A DNA stretch of 8,315 bases from Candidatus Falkowbacteria bacterium RIFCSPLOWO2_02_FULL_45_15 (GCA_001777995.1 MFFV01000022.1:784-9098); one strand, 5' to 3'. Shown: positions 1-5,075, counted from the first letter of the stretch. Translations and numbers: made by a program. Notes: generated by a model from the sequence alone, not told the origin.

Positions 1-794
1 CTGATGTCATCGGCGCGAATTTGGAAGGCGCGGTAACGGCTGGCGGCAAACATTACCCGCCGGAAATTTCTATTGATTTTGCTTTTGATCCCAAGGATGT
101 GGCGCAATTAAAAAATTATAATTTTAATTTTTTTAGCATCGCCAATAACCATGTTACGGACCAGGGAAAACAAGGATATATTGAAACCCGGGAAAATTTG
201 GATAAACTTAATTTTAATTATTCCGGCTGTCCGGACAGGCAAGTGGGGGAATGCAATATTAGGATATTGGATATTAAAAATACCAAAATAGCCGTGCTTA
301 GTTATTCCATGGTGTATGGAATTTTGGACGAAGAACAGATGTTCGCGCAAATAAAAGACGCAAAAACGCAGACGGATTTGGGAATTGTAAATATGCACTG
401 GGGCGTGGAATATGAACCGGCGTCAAGGCAAAATATTCAGACGCTCGCGCGTAAAATAATTGATGCCGGCGCGGATGTTATTATCGGCAGCCATCCGCAT
501 GTGGTGCAGAACATGGAAATTTATGAAGGCAAGCCGATTTTTTATTCTTTAGGTAATTTTATTTTTGACCAGTATTTTTCGCCGGAAACGCAGGAAGGGA
601 TGGCGGTTGGTATTAATTGGCAGGATAAAAAAATTGAAATTACTTTGTTTCCTGTGCAAAGCAAATCATCCCAAGTGGAATTAATGGCCAGAGAACAAAA
701 ACAGGAATTTTTGGATTGGCTGGCGGAGAGTTCAAAAGTCAGTGAGAAGTATAAAATAATGATTCAACAGGGGAAAATAATTATAAATCAATAA
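1..794 (+). CDS. CapA-family (PGA_cap) metallophosphatase-fold protein, 5' partial
   Basis: The reading frame is open from base 3 with no start before the edge, so the gene is cut at its 5' end; the TTG at 21 lies inside the conserved run D-V-I-G-A-N-L-E-G and is not the real start. About 263 residues are visible. Family motifs in order are NLEGA near the beginning, IANNHVTDQG about 45 residues in, NMHWGVEYE about 125 residues in, and the metal-site-like GSHPHVVQ followed by GKPIFYSLGNFIFDQ. These match the bacterial capsule synthesis (PGA_cap, CapA/PgsA) family, a calcineurin-like fold linked to poly-gamma-glutamate or capsule production, often membrane-anchored. Any N-terminal signal or anchor would lie outside the window. 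The C-terminus ends normally with TAA at 792-794, immediately before the left inverted repeat of the cassette. The substrate in this organism is unknown; the family call is firm. Confidence 0.9.
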   Translation, partial: DVIGANLEGAVTAGGKHYPPEISIDFAFDPKDVAQLKNYNFNFFSIANNHVTDQGKQGYIETRENLDKLNFNYSGCPDRQVGECNIRILDIKNTKIAVLSYSMVYGILDEEQMFAQIKDAKTQTDLGIVNMHWGVEYEPASRQNIQTLARKIIDAGADVIIGSHPHVVQNMEIYEGKPIFYSLGNFIFDQYFSPETQEGMAVGINWQDKKIEITLFPVQSKSSQVELMAREQKQEFLDWLAESSKVSEKYKIMIQQGKIIINQ

Positions 795-1006
795 TTGTTA
801 AATCATTAACCCCTCTGTCCGCCGAAGCAGCGTCCACCTCCCCTTAGTAAGGGGAGGAATAATACGCAACTGGTATTTATTCCCCTCCTTTATAAGGAGG
901 GGTGCCCGAAGGGCGGGGAGGTAGAATTAAGGGGGAGTTATCGGAAATAATTAAAAGTTTTTTATCCCGCCAGCGGCGGGATATTATTTGGGGCTATTTT
1001 TTATTA
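795..1006. repeat. Left terminal inverted repeat of the accessory cassette
   Basis: This 212-base region pairs in inverted orientation with 3195-3374. The outer tip 795-816 (TTGTTAAAT then TTAACCCCTCT) matches the reverse complement of 3351-3374. GTTATCGGA (937-945), TAATTAAAAGTTTTT (948-962) and the 23 bases 983-1005 are identical to the reverse complements of 3252-3260, 3235-3249 and 3195-3217. Between the last two blocks is an 8-bp hairpin (964-982, ATCCCGCC/GGCGGGAT) whose sequence differs from the right-hand hairpin although position and shape are kept. The stretch 817-936 between tip and inner blocks is a separate palindromic repeat (see 835-920). No coding potential is seen here. Seen directly; the interpretation as element ends is inference. 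Confidence 0.8.
835..920. repeat. Palindromic CCTCCCC/GGGGAGG repeat
   Basis: Two perfect or near-perfect short palindromes, CCTCCCCTTAGTAAGGGG (from 838) and CCCCTCCTTTATAAGGAGGGG (882-902 region), lie about 25 bases apart with an AATAATAC...GTATTTATT arm pair between them. They are followed by GCCCGAAGGGC (904-914), itself a hairpin. The composition and nested symmetry resemble the small non-autonomous repeats (MITE/REP-like) common in candidate-phylum genomes. It occupies the variable middle of the left inverted repeat. Confidence 0.7.
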
Positions 1007-1015
1007 CGGAAAATA

Positions 1016-1043
1016 TTGACAAAATGGGGGGGATAGTGATAAG
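1016..1043 (+). promoter_or_regulatory. Predicted sigma-70 promoter of the peptide/maturase operon
   Basis: A consensus -35 TTGACA (1016-1021) is followed after 16 bases by a weak -10, GATAAG (1038-1043). It lies just inside the left inverted repeat and about 60 bases upstream of the peptide gene. The -35 match is exact, the -10 match is imperfect, so the exact start of transcription is uncertain. Confidence 0.55.
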
Positions 1044-1050
1044 GTATCAA

Positions 1051-1071
1051 TGACTATCATAGTGGTAGTCA
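1051..1071. promoter_or_regulatory. Operator-like inverted repeat in the 5' untranslated region
   Basis: TGACTATCA, a TAG spacer and TGGTAGTCA form a 9-bp dyad with one mismatch, placed just downstream of the predicted -10 and 35 bases before the peptide start codon. This position suits a repressor operator or an RNA hairpin in the leader. No regulator gene is in the cassette. Confidence 0.45.
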
Positions 1072-1105
1072 AATCGTTCATTTTAAATTGAGAGGAGGTG
1101 AGAGC

Positions 1106-1210
1106 ATGCAGAAAAATGCGGTTCAACCAAAAACCAAAAACGCCACTCCGAAGCGAGTGGTGAAGGTTACCTTATCGCGCTGCCGCTGCTTTACCTGCGA
1201 CACCAATTAG
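1106..1210 (+). CDS. Short Cys-containing peptide, candidate RiPP precursor (34 aa)
   Basis: ATG at 1106 is preceded by a near-perfect ribosome binding site (GGAGGTG, 1094-1100), and the frame closes with TAG at 1208-1210. The product has 34 residues: a Lys/Arg-rich first part (K3, K9, K11, K16, R17, K20) without acidic residues, then a C-terminal core SRCRCFTCDTN with cysteines at 26, 28 and 31. It sits directly upstream of a radical SAM/SPASM maturase, with only a terminator-like hairpin between them, the usual arrangement for a precursor and its modifying enzyme. The likely role is substrate of the maturase, possibly with thioether or other Cys-centred crosslinks; the chemistry is inference. 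I do not recognise the peptide family: it is not SCIFF, subtilosin or a PQQ precursor. The basic leader and very short core are unusual. No signal peptide or GG cleavage site is visible. Confidence 0.75.
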   Translation: MQKNAVQPKTKNATPKRVVKVTLSRCRCFTCDTN

Positions 1211-1225
1211 GTATAAGCCGAAGGC

Positions 1226-1266
1226 GTGGCCGAAAGGAGCAGTGTTTTTCCTTTCGGCCACTTTTT
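1226..1266 (+). terminator. Attenuator between peptide and maturase genes
   Basis: GTGGCCGAAAGGA (1226-1238) pairs perfectly over 13 bp with TCCTTTCGGCCAC (1249-1261), with a 10-base loop and then TTTTT (1262-1266). It starts 15 bases after the peptide stop. As a partial terminator it would let the peptide be made in excess over the enzyme. The T-run is the left half of the perfect palindrome TTTTTACGTAAAAA (1262-1275). Confidence 0.85.
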
Positions 1267-1289
1267 ACGTAAAAAGTTTGGAGGTTATC

Positions 1290-2342
1290 ATGTTGCATAT
1301 TGAAACAGATGACGCGATTTATGAGGTTGGGTTTCAGCACATACAAATCAACGTGACGGCGCGCTGCAATATGCGCTGTGAGCATTGCCGTGGAGCATAT
1401 GAAGGCACGGCTGATCTTTCGGTTGAGGATTTTACCAGTCTTATTTTTTTTAGCCGGCAGCATATCGGTGAAAAAGGGGGTTATTTATTGACAGGCGGAG
1501 AACCGCTATTGCATCCGTGGTTTAAAGATTTGCTAGTGATCCTTAGAGAGCAGGTGCGTGACGATGATTTTGTAACCATCGCTACAAACGGCACATTTTT
1601 AACTGGAGACTTTCTGGATTATCTGGGCGCATTATCGTTTCCCGAGTTCCGTATTTCCATAAGTTTGGATAGCGTTGATCAGGTGCGACATAACCGTTTT
1701 CGCCACTCTCCGCGCGGACATCAGGATTCTGTGCGGGCAATTGAGCTTGTCGCGAAAAGAAGCGATATAAAGTGTATCGTGCGCGCAACTATTCAAGCAG
1801 ACCAAATAGAAGAGATGGGGGCAATGGCAGAGTTGGTGGAGTCGTTGGGCGCAGATGTTCTTTCAATTTCCAGCATCATTCCCGCTGGCAGAGCCCGCAA
1901 TAAACCGGAATTTATATTTGGCAAAAAAGCAAAACAGGCGCTTATTGCCCGGATTATTGACTTGCGGCCGCAACATCCAAAACTCATTATTGACATGAAC
2001 GATCCGCTGGCATATATAACAACGGCAGATGAAGGCCGGTGCGGTGAATTTGGCGGGTGCATTGCGGGTATCGGCACTTTCAGTGTTGAGCCGGATGGCA
2101 CGATGTTGCCATGTCCGTTGTTGCACAATCAGGTTATAGCGAATATCAAAGGAATGAAACCCGAAGCAATGGAGCAGGCCTACATAAACAGTCCTTTTAT
2201 CCATTCGCTCATCGAAAGGAAGTTGACCGATGCGTGTGGCGATTGCAGACTGCGGTTTACCTGTGGAGGCTGTCGAGCTCGGGCCGAGGCGGATTCCGGA
2301 AATTTTTTGGGGGCCGACCCGGATTGCTGGCTGCAGAGTTAA
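1290..2342 (+). CDS. Radical SAM/SPASM peptide maturase (350 aa)
   Basis: The start is ATG 1290, five bases after GGAGG (1280-1284); an in-frame GTG at 1242 lies in the attenuator loop and is unlikely. The N-terminal radical SAM domain carries C26-x3-C30-x2-C33 for the SAM-binding [4Fe-4S] cluster, TGGEP at 68-72, ATNGT near 98-102 and SLD at 125-127. The C-terminal SPASM domain has C257-x12-G-x4-C275, then C316-x2-C319-x5-C325-x2-C328 and C346, the seven cysteines expected for two auxiliary clusters; C251 and C162 are extra. This architecture is shared with PqqE, anSME and sactipeptide/ranthipeptide maturases, which act on peptides. There are only about 25 residues before the first cluster motif, so no N-terminal PqqD-like leader-binding domain is present, and none is encoded nearby. 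It is likely to modify the 34-residue peptide encoded just upstream; the specific reaction cannot be read from sequence. Confidence 0.93.
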   Translation: MLHIETDDAIYEVGFQHIQINVTARCNMRCEHCRGAYEGTADLSVEDFTSLIFFSRQHIGEKGGYLLTGGEPLLHPWFKDLLVILREQVRDDDFVTIATNGTFLTGDFLDYLGALSFPEFRISISLDSVDQVRHNRFRHSPRGHQDSVRAIELVAKRSDIKCIVRATIQADQIEEMGAMAELVESLGADVLSISSIIPAGRARNKPEFIFGKKAKQALIARIIDLRPQHPKLIIDMNDPLAYITTADEGRCGEFGGCIAGIGTFSVEPDGTMLPCPLLHNQVIANIKGMKPEAMEQAYINSPFIHSLIERKLTDACGDCRLRFTCGGCRARAEADSGNFLGADPDCWLQS

Positions 2343-2362
2343 TTGGTGTAAATATTTTTTCT

Positions 2363-2397
2363 AGGCAAACTTTTTAAAAGTTTGCCTTGTTTTTTTT
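2363..2397 (+). terminator. Intrinsic terminator after the maturase gene
   Basis: AGGCAAACTTTT (2363-2374) pairs with AAAAGTTTGCCT (2376-2387), and a TG is followed by an eight-T run (2390-2397). The perfect 12-base arms start 20 bases after the maturase stop. The T-tract overlaps the -35 region of the next gene's promoter, so termination and restart are packed into about 60 bases. Confidence 0.9.
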
Positions 2398-2415
2398 ATT
2401 ATACTCCGTTATAAT
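2387..2415 (+). promoter_or_regulatory. Promoter of the nucleotidyltransferase gene
   Basis: A perfect -10 TATAAT (2410-2415) is preceded at 17 bases by a weak -35, TTGTTT (2387-2392). Transcription is expected to begin about seven bases downstream, at 2422-2423, that is, at the start codon itself. The mRNA would then be leaderless. Confidence 0.65.
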
Positions 2416-2422
2416 CAAGGAT

Positions 2423-3178
2423 ATGAATAATGAAGACATAATTAAAAAATTCCTTCTTTTTTTTAGAGAAAAACATACCGATGATGCCATTGAAGTAGTC
2501 GGAATTATTGGCTTTGGTTCCCGTTTTCATCGTGCCAAGGCGTCTCCTGCCTCGGATCTAGATGTCTATGTTGTTATTAAAAATATTGGTAAGCGATACC
2601 GTGGGATGACGAAGGTGGAGAGAGTTGCCGTTGATTACTTTGTCAACCCAATAGAGCGTCTGCGGTTGGACTGGAATAATTTTAAAATGAAGACTGTTCC
2701 GTATCGTACCATAGCCTATCTTTTGCGAGATGGAAGTATTATCCAAGATACGGATGACCGGGCGTTACAATCCTTGCAACAAGAAGTAAGGGCGTTTTTA
2801 GAGCAGGAAGAGAAAGAAGGCATCATGACCGAAGCTGCGACAGTGACCGCTAAATATTTTATCAGTGACTACCTGAAAGATCTGGATGATTGCTGGCATA
2901 AGAAGGATATGTTCGCATGGCACTACACGATGAACTCGTTGCTGCAGTATATAGTAGAGATTTTTTGCCGGTTTCACCGTATTGCCTTGGTGAAGCATAA
3001 ATATCAAAAGAAAAAAATTGAACGCAAGGATAGTAGATTTATAGAGTTATATGAAGCCGTTGCCCGGGCTGAGTCATTGCAACAACGCCATGAAGCAGTA
3101 AACACGTTATCACGCTACTGTGTAGAACGCATGGGAGGGCCATTGCCAGAGGAATGGGAATTGGAAAGTGAGTTATAA
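2423..3178 (+). CDS. Minimal-type nucleotidyltransferase with helical C-terminal domain (251 aa)
   Basis: ATG 2423 is chosen because the longer frame from 2387 would begin inside the terminator T-run and upstream of a perfect TATAAT box. Residues 1-110 form a polymerase-beta-like NTP transferase domain: G32-S33, then the metal-binding D45-L-D47 and a third carboxylate at D71 (VDYF), the hG[GS]-x(n)-DhD pattern. Residues about 130-230 look all-helical and rich in aromatic and basic residues, like the substrate-binding half of antibiotic (aminoglycoside/lincosamide) nucleotidyltransferases. All catalytic acids appear present, so it is probably active. It would transfer a nucleotide (often AMP) to a small molecule, RNA or protein. 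It shares the inverted-repeat-bounded cassette with the peptide and maturase but has its own promoter. A role in further modification, self-protection or toxin-antitoxin control is possible; the substrate cannot be told. Confidence 0.85.
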   Translation: MNNEDIIKKFLLFFREKHTDDAIEVVGIIGFGSRFHRAKASPASDLDVYVVIKNIGKRYRGMTKVERVAVDYFVNPIERLRLDWNNFKMKTVPYRTIAYLLRDGSIIQDTDDRALQSLQQEVRAFLEQEEKEGIMTEAATVTAKYFISDYLKDLDDCWHKKDMFAWHYTMNSLLQYIVEIFCRFHRIALVKHKYQKKKIERKDSRFIELYEAVARAESLQQRHEAVNTLSRYCVERMGGPLPEEWELESEL

Positions 3179-3194
3179 ATGGAAGTAATAAAAA

Positions 3195-3374
3195 AATAAA
3201 AAATAGCCCCAAATAATGTTTTGCTTCGCAAAACAAAAACTTTTAATTACATCCGATAACACTGCGTATCCGGTTTCGGTTTTTTATAAAAACCTACACC
3301 CAAATTCTGCTTCGTTCCACTTCGCAGAACTTCGGATACGCAGAAACGTTAGAGGGGGTTAAACAATTTAACAA
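3195..3374. repeat. Right terminal inverted repeat of the accessory cassette
   Basis: Reverse-complement partner of 795-1006. The inner signature here is 3195-3217 (identical 23 bases), a 7-bp hairpin 3218-3234 (GTTTTGC/GCAAAAC), 3235-3249 (identical 15 bases) and 3252-3260 (TCCGATAAC). The outer tip is 3351-3374. The middle 3261-3343 is bounded by a perfect 11-bp stem, CTGCGTATCCG at 3262-3272 with CGGATACGCAG at 3333-3343. It contains two smaller hairpins: GGTTTTTTATAAAAACC (3278-3294) and TTCTGC/GCAGAA (3305-3310 with 3324-3329). This is a cloverleaf-like fold. It has no sequence similarity to the middle of the left repeat. The tip ends 9 bases before the phosphodiesterase start codon. Confidence 0.8.
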
Positions 3375-3383
3375 TGTAACCAT

Positions 3384-3884
3384 ATGCGCATCGCAATCAT
3401 TTCCGACACCCACGACAATGTGCCGAATTTGGAAAAGGCACTAAAGTGGATGAAGGAAAATAATATTTCCCAAATTATCCATTGCGGCGATTTGTGCGCG
3501 CCGTCAATAATTAAAGAGGTGATTGCGCCGCAATTTAGCGGTCAAATTCACCTGGTTTTTGGCAATGTGGAAGATAGAGTTCTGACGCCGAAAGTCGCAG
3601 GGCAATTTAAAAATATTAAACATTACGGCGACCAAGGCGAGCTGGAAATTGATGGCTGTAAAGTTGCTTGGGCGCACTTTCCGGAAGAAGCTAAAAAATT
3701 GGCGGAAACGGGAAAATATAGTTTTGTTTTTTACGGCCACACCCACAAGCCGTGGGAAGAAAAAATCGGCAACTGCCGCGTGGTTAATCCGGGCACGCTG
3801 GCGGGGATGTTCCAAAAAGCGACTTTTGCCGTATTGGATGCGAAAACGGGAGAATTGGAGTTGAAAATTTTAGAAAAGTTATAA
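3384..3884 (+). CDS. YfcE/MJ0936-type metallophosphoesterase (166 aa)
   Basis: This is a complete compact calcineurin-like phosphodiesterase. The metal-binding motifs are all visible: SDTHDN (D8, H10), CGDL (D36), GNVED (N61), an AHFPE segment with H98, and GHTH (H119, H121). At 166 residues it has the family's usual length. Such proteins hydrolyse phosphodiester or phosphomonoester bonds with two bound metal ions, usually Mn; the natural substrate is often unknown. No good ribosome binding site precedes ATG 3384; the start is supported by the canonical MRIAIISDTH beginning. The upstream region is the right end of the cassette, so the native promoter may have been displaced or replaced. It lies on the same strand as the CapA-like gene on the far side of the cassette, and the two could have been neighbours before insertion. 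It converges with the minus-strand ribosomal-protein run. Confidence 0.92.
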   Translation: MRIAIISDTHDNVPNLEKALKWMKENNISQIIHCGDLCAPSIIKEVIAPQFSGQIHLVFGNVEDRVLTPKVAGQFKNIKHYGDQGELEIDGCKVAWAHFPEEAKKLAETGKYSFVFYGHTHKPWEEKIGNCRVVNPGTLAGMFQKATFAVLDAKTGELELKILEKL

Positions 3885-3892
3885 ATTAAATT

Positions 3893-3926
3893 TAAAATAA
3901 AAAACTGCTCCCAGGTGAGAGCAGTT
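3893..3926 (-). terminator. Intrinsic terminator of the rpsF-ssb-rpsR-efp run
   Basis: Read on the minus strand, AACTGCTC (3926-3919) pairs with GAGCAGTT (3910-3903) over 8 bp, followed by a T-rich tract through 3893. It lies 18 bases beyond the TGA (3946-3944) of the alternative frame of the small gene and ends the minus-strand operon. In the + direction the tract after the stem is poor. Confidence 0.85.
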
Positions 3927-3959
3927 ATAAGGGCAGCTTTAATTCAGTTGGTGATAAAA

Positions 3960-4178
3960 TCACCCGCCTTGGAGGCATAGCCGTTGCAGCCGTCGATAAA
4001 AACCGGTAGATGTTTCGTCTCCAGCTTGCGAAGCCAGGTATAAAGCACCACCGATTCTAGAATACTTTTTTGTTTGAATGATCGCAAGCATATTAGAATT
4101 ATTGGCATAACAACTTTCAGCGTCAGCCAAAAACGCTTCCCACGAATCCAGCGATTCTCTCGGTTCCGGTTCAGCCAT
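3960..4178 (-). CDS. Small unknown protein gene, possibly frameshifted (72 aa as read)
   Basis: An excellent ribosome binding site (AGGAGG, 4193-4188) sits 9 bases before ATG 4178 (MAEPEPRESLDSWEAF); GTG 4181 and ATG 4184 are alternatives with tighter spacing. The gene follows efp by about 30 bases and is followed by the operon terminator, so it is probably transcribed. As written, the frame gives 72 residues ending with TGA at 3962-3960. After a six-T run on the + strand (4066-4071) the other frame reads much more like a folded protein, including ESVVLYTWLRKLETKHLPVF and FIDGCNGYASKAGDFITN, and stops at 3946-3944. Removing one base from that run would give a continuous 77-residue protein. 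This may be a sequencing or assembly error, a true mutation, or recoding. I do not recognise the family. Expression is likely; the exact product is uncertain. Confidence 0.5.
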   Translation of the reverse strand: MAEPEPRESLDSWEAFLADAESCYANNSNMLAIIQTKKYSRIGGALYLASQAGDETSTGFYRRLQRLCLQGG

Positions 4179-4208
4179 CACCATTCACCTCCTTGATCAT
4201 AAAAGATG

Positions 4209-4766
4209 TTAAGCTCTTTCTACATATTCGCCCGTTTCCGTATTTACTCTAATATCATCGCCTTCGTTAATGAACATCGGCACGGCAATTTCCGCACCGG
4301 TCTCTAAAATGGCAATTTTAGTAACGTTAGAAACGGTATTGCCTTTAACGCCCGGCGGGGTTGACACTACCTTAAGCGCCACTTTAGGCTGCAGCCGGAC
4401 CGATACCGGCTTATCTTCAAAATAAAGCATTTTAACGTCCGTGCCGTCCGGCATAAATTTAATCGCGTCGCCTAATTGCTCCAAAGACAAACTAAACTGT
4501 TCAAAGCTTTCGTTATCCATAAAGTGGGCCTCGTTTTGATTTTTATACAAGTAGTTAGCCGTTTTCTCTTCGGTAGCGGTTGCTTCGGCTTTGTCGTTGC
4601 CCTGAAAAGTTTTTTCTAAGACATTGCCGGTAATTAAATTTTTTAATTTGGTTTTTAAAACGGCGCCGCCGCGGCCCATTTTATGATGGTCCGAGCGGAT
4701 GACGACATAGGGTTCGTTGTTGATTTTAATCAGGGTGCCGAGTTTAATTTCAGTTAACGATAACAT
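4209..4766 (-). CDS. efp: Translation elongation factor P (185 aa)
   Basis: EF-P binds the ribosome between the P and E sites and relieves stalling at proline runs. The start is taken at ATG 4766, giving MLSLTEIKLGTLIKINNEPY and the normal family length of about 185; a longer frame to 4853 would only translate the repeat lying upstream. The three-domain layout is recognisable: the KOW-like N-terminal domain, the OB domain around DVKMLYFEDKPVSVRLQPKV, and the C-terminal signature TPPGVKGNTVSNVTKIAILETGAEIAVPMFI. The tip of the first-domain loop reads HHKMGRGGAV, placing Arg at residue 32 instead of the lysine (E. coli K34) modified by EpmA/B. In proteobacteria an Arg here is rhamnosylated by EarP; whether this organism modifies it is unknown. 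It lies downstream of rpsR in the same direction, across an 87-base gap filled by a palindromic repeat, and no clear ribosome binding site is visible. Confidence 0.97.
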   Translation of the reverse strand: MLSLTEIKLGTLIKINNEPYVVIRSDHHKMGRGGAVLKTKLKNLITGNVLEKTFQGNDKAEATATEEKTANYLYKNQNEAHFMDNESFEQFSLSLEQLGDAIKFMPDGTDVKMLYFEDKPVSVRLQPKVALKVVSTPPGVKGNTVSNVTKIAILETGAEIAVPMFINEGDDIRVNTETGEYVERA

Positions 4767-4774
4767 AAAATATA

Positions 4775-4849
4775 TTGTCATTGCGAGGTCGAAGGCCGTG
4801 GCAATCTCGTTATTAGTATGGAGAACTACGGGATTGCTTCGCAACGACA
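4775..4849. repeat. TGTCATTGCGAGG-type palindromic repeat, copy 1
   Basis: It begins TTGTCATTGCGAGG and ends GCTTCGCAACGACAG, which is an imperfect inverted copy of the start, with GGCAATCTCG and GGGATTGC between. It fills the rpsR-efp gap. A second diverged member lies at 5901-5991. It resembles the widespread TCATTGCGAGG interspersed repeats of many bacteria. Confidence 0.8.
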
Positions 4850-4853
4850 GCAA

Positions 4854-5075
4854 TTACCGCGGCAAAAACGGCACTAACGCCAAAATGCGCGCGCGCTTAA
4901 CGGCCAGAGCTACTTTGCGCTGATGTTTAGAGCAAACGCCGGTGCGTTTTTTTGGCAGGATTTTCGCGTAGGAATTTAAAAAGCGGCGCAGGAGTTGCGC
5001 GTCTTTGTAATCAACCTCTTTTAAGTTATTAACGCAAAAATAGCATTGTTTGTCTTTTTTTAGTTGTTGTTGCAT
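4854..5075 (-). CDS. rpsR: 30S ribosomal protein S18 (73 aa)
   Basis: S18 binds S6 on the platform of the small ribosomal subunit. The protein has the usual length and the diagnostic stretch YKDAQLLRRFLNSYAKILPK, followed by RTGVCSKHQR and VKRARILALVPF. C11-x2-C14 and C48-x2-H51 form a probable zinc site, so this is the zinc-binding form of S18. The start at ATG 5075 gives MQQQLKKDKQCYFC; no clear ribosome binding site precedes it. The order rpsF-ssb-rpsR is the classical bacterial arrangement, here extended by efp. The 258-base gap to ssb is unusually long and carries palindromic repeats. The repeat that follows the stop begins within a few bases of it. The S6:S18 pair is known in some bacteria to repress its own operon, relevant to the structured leader upstream of rpsF. 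Confidence 0.98.
   Translation of the reverse strand: MQQQLKKDKQCYFCVNNLKEVDYKDAQLLRRFLNSYAKILPKKRTGVCSKHQRKVALAVKRARILALVPFLPR

Noticed and set aside
795..920. CRISPR-like array of short repeats
   Set aside because: The units are nested palindromes of different sequence with no regular spacing and no equal-length spacers; no cas genes are present.
964..982. Hairpin 964-982 as a terminator for the CapA-like gene
   Set aside because: The bases after the stem are not a clean T-run, and the same position in the inverted partner repeat carries a different hairpin, pointing to an element end and not to termination.
1242..1289. GTG start at 1242 for the radical SAM gene
   Set aside because: It lies in the attenuator loop and lacks a ribosome binding site; ATG 1290 has GGAGG at the right distance.
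1191..1463. Minus-strand frame opposite the peptide and maturase start
   Set aside because: Antisense of a well-supported gene and terminator; no ribosome binding site or recognisable motif.
2387..2422. Upstream start at 2387 for the nucleotidyltransferase
   Set aside because: It falls in the terminator T-tract and upstream of the TATAAT box, so it would not be on the transcript.
4767..4853. 29-residue N-terminal extension of EF-P
   Set aside because: It is the translation of the palindromic repeat at 4775-4849; EF-P starts normally at 4766 and has full length from there.
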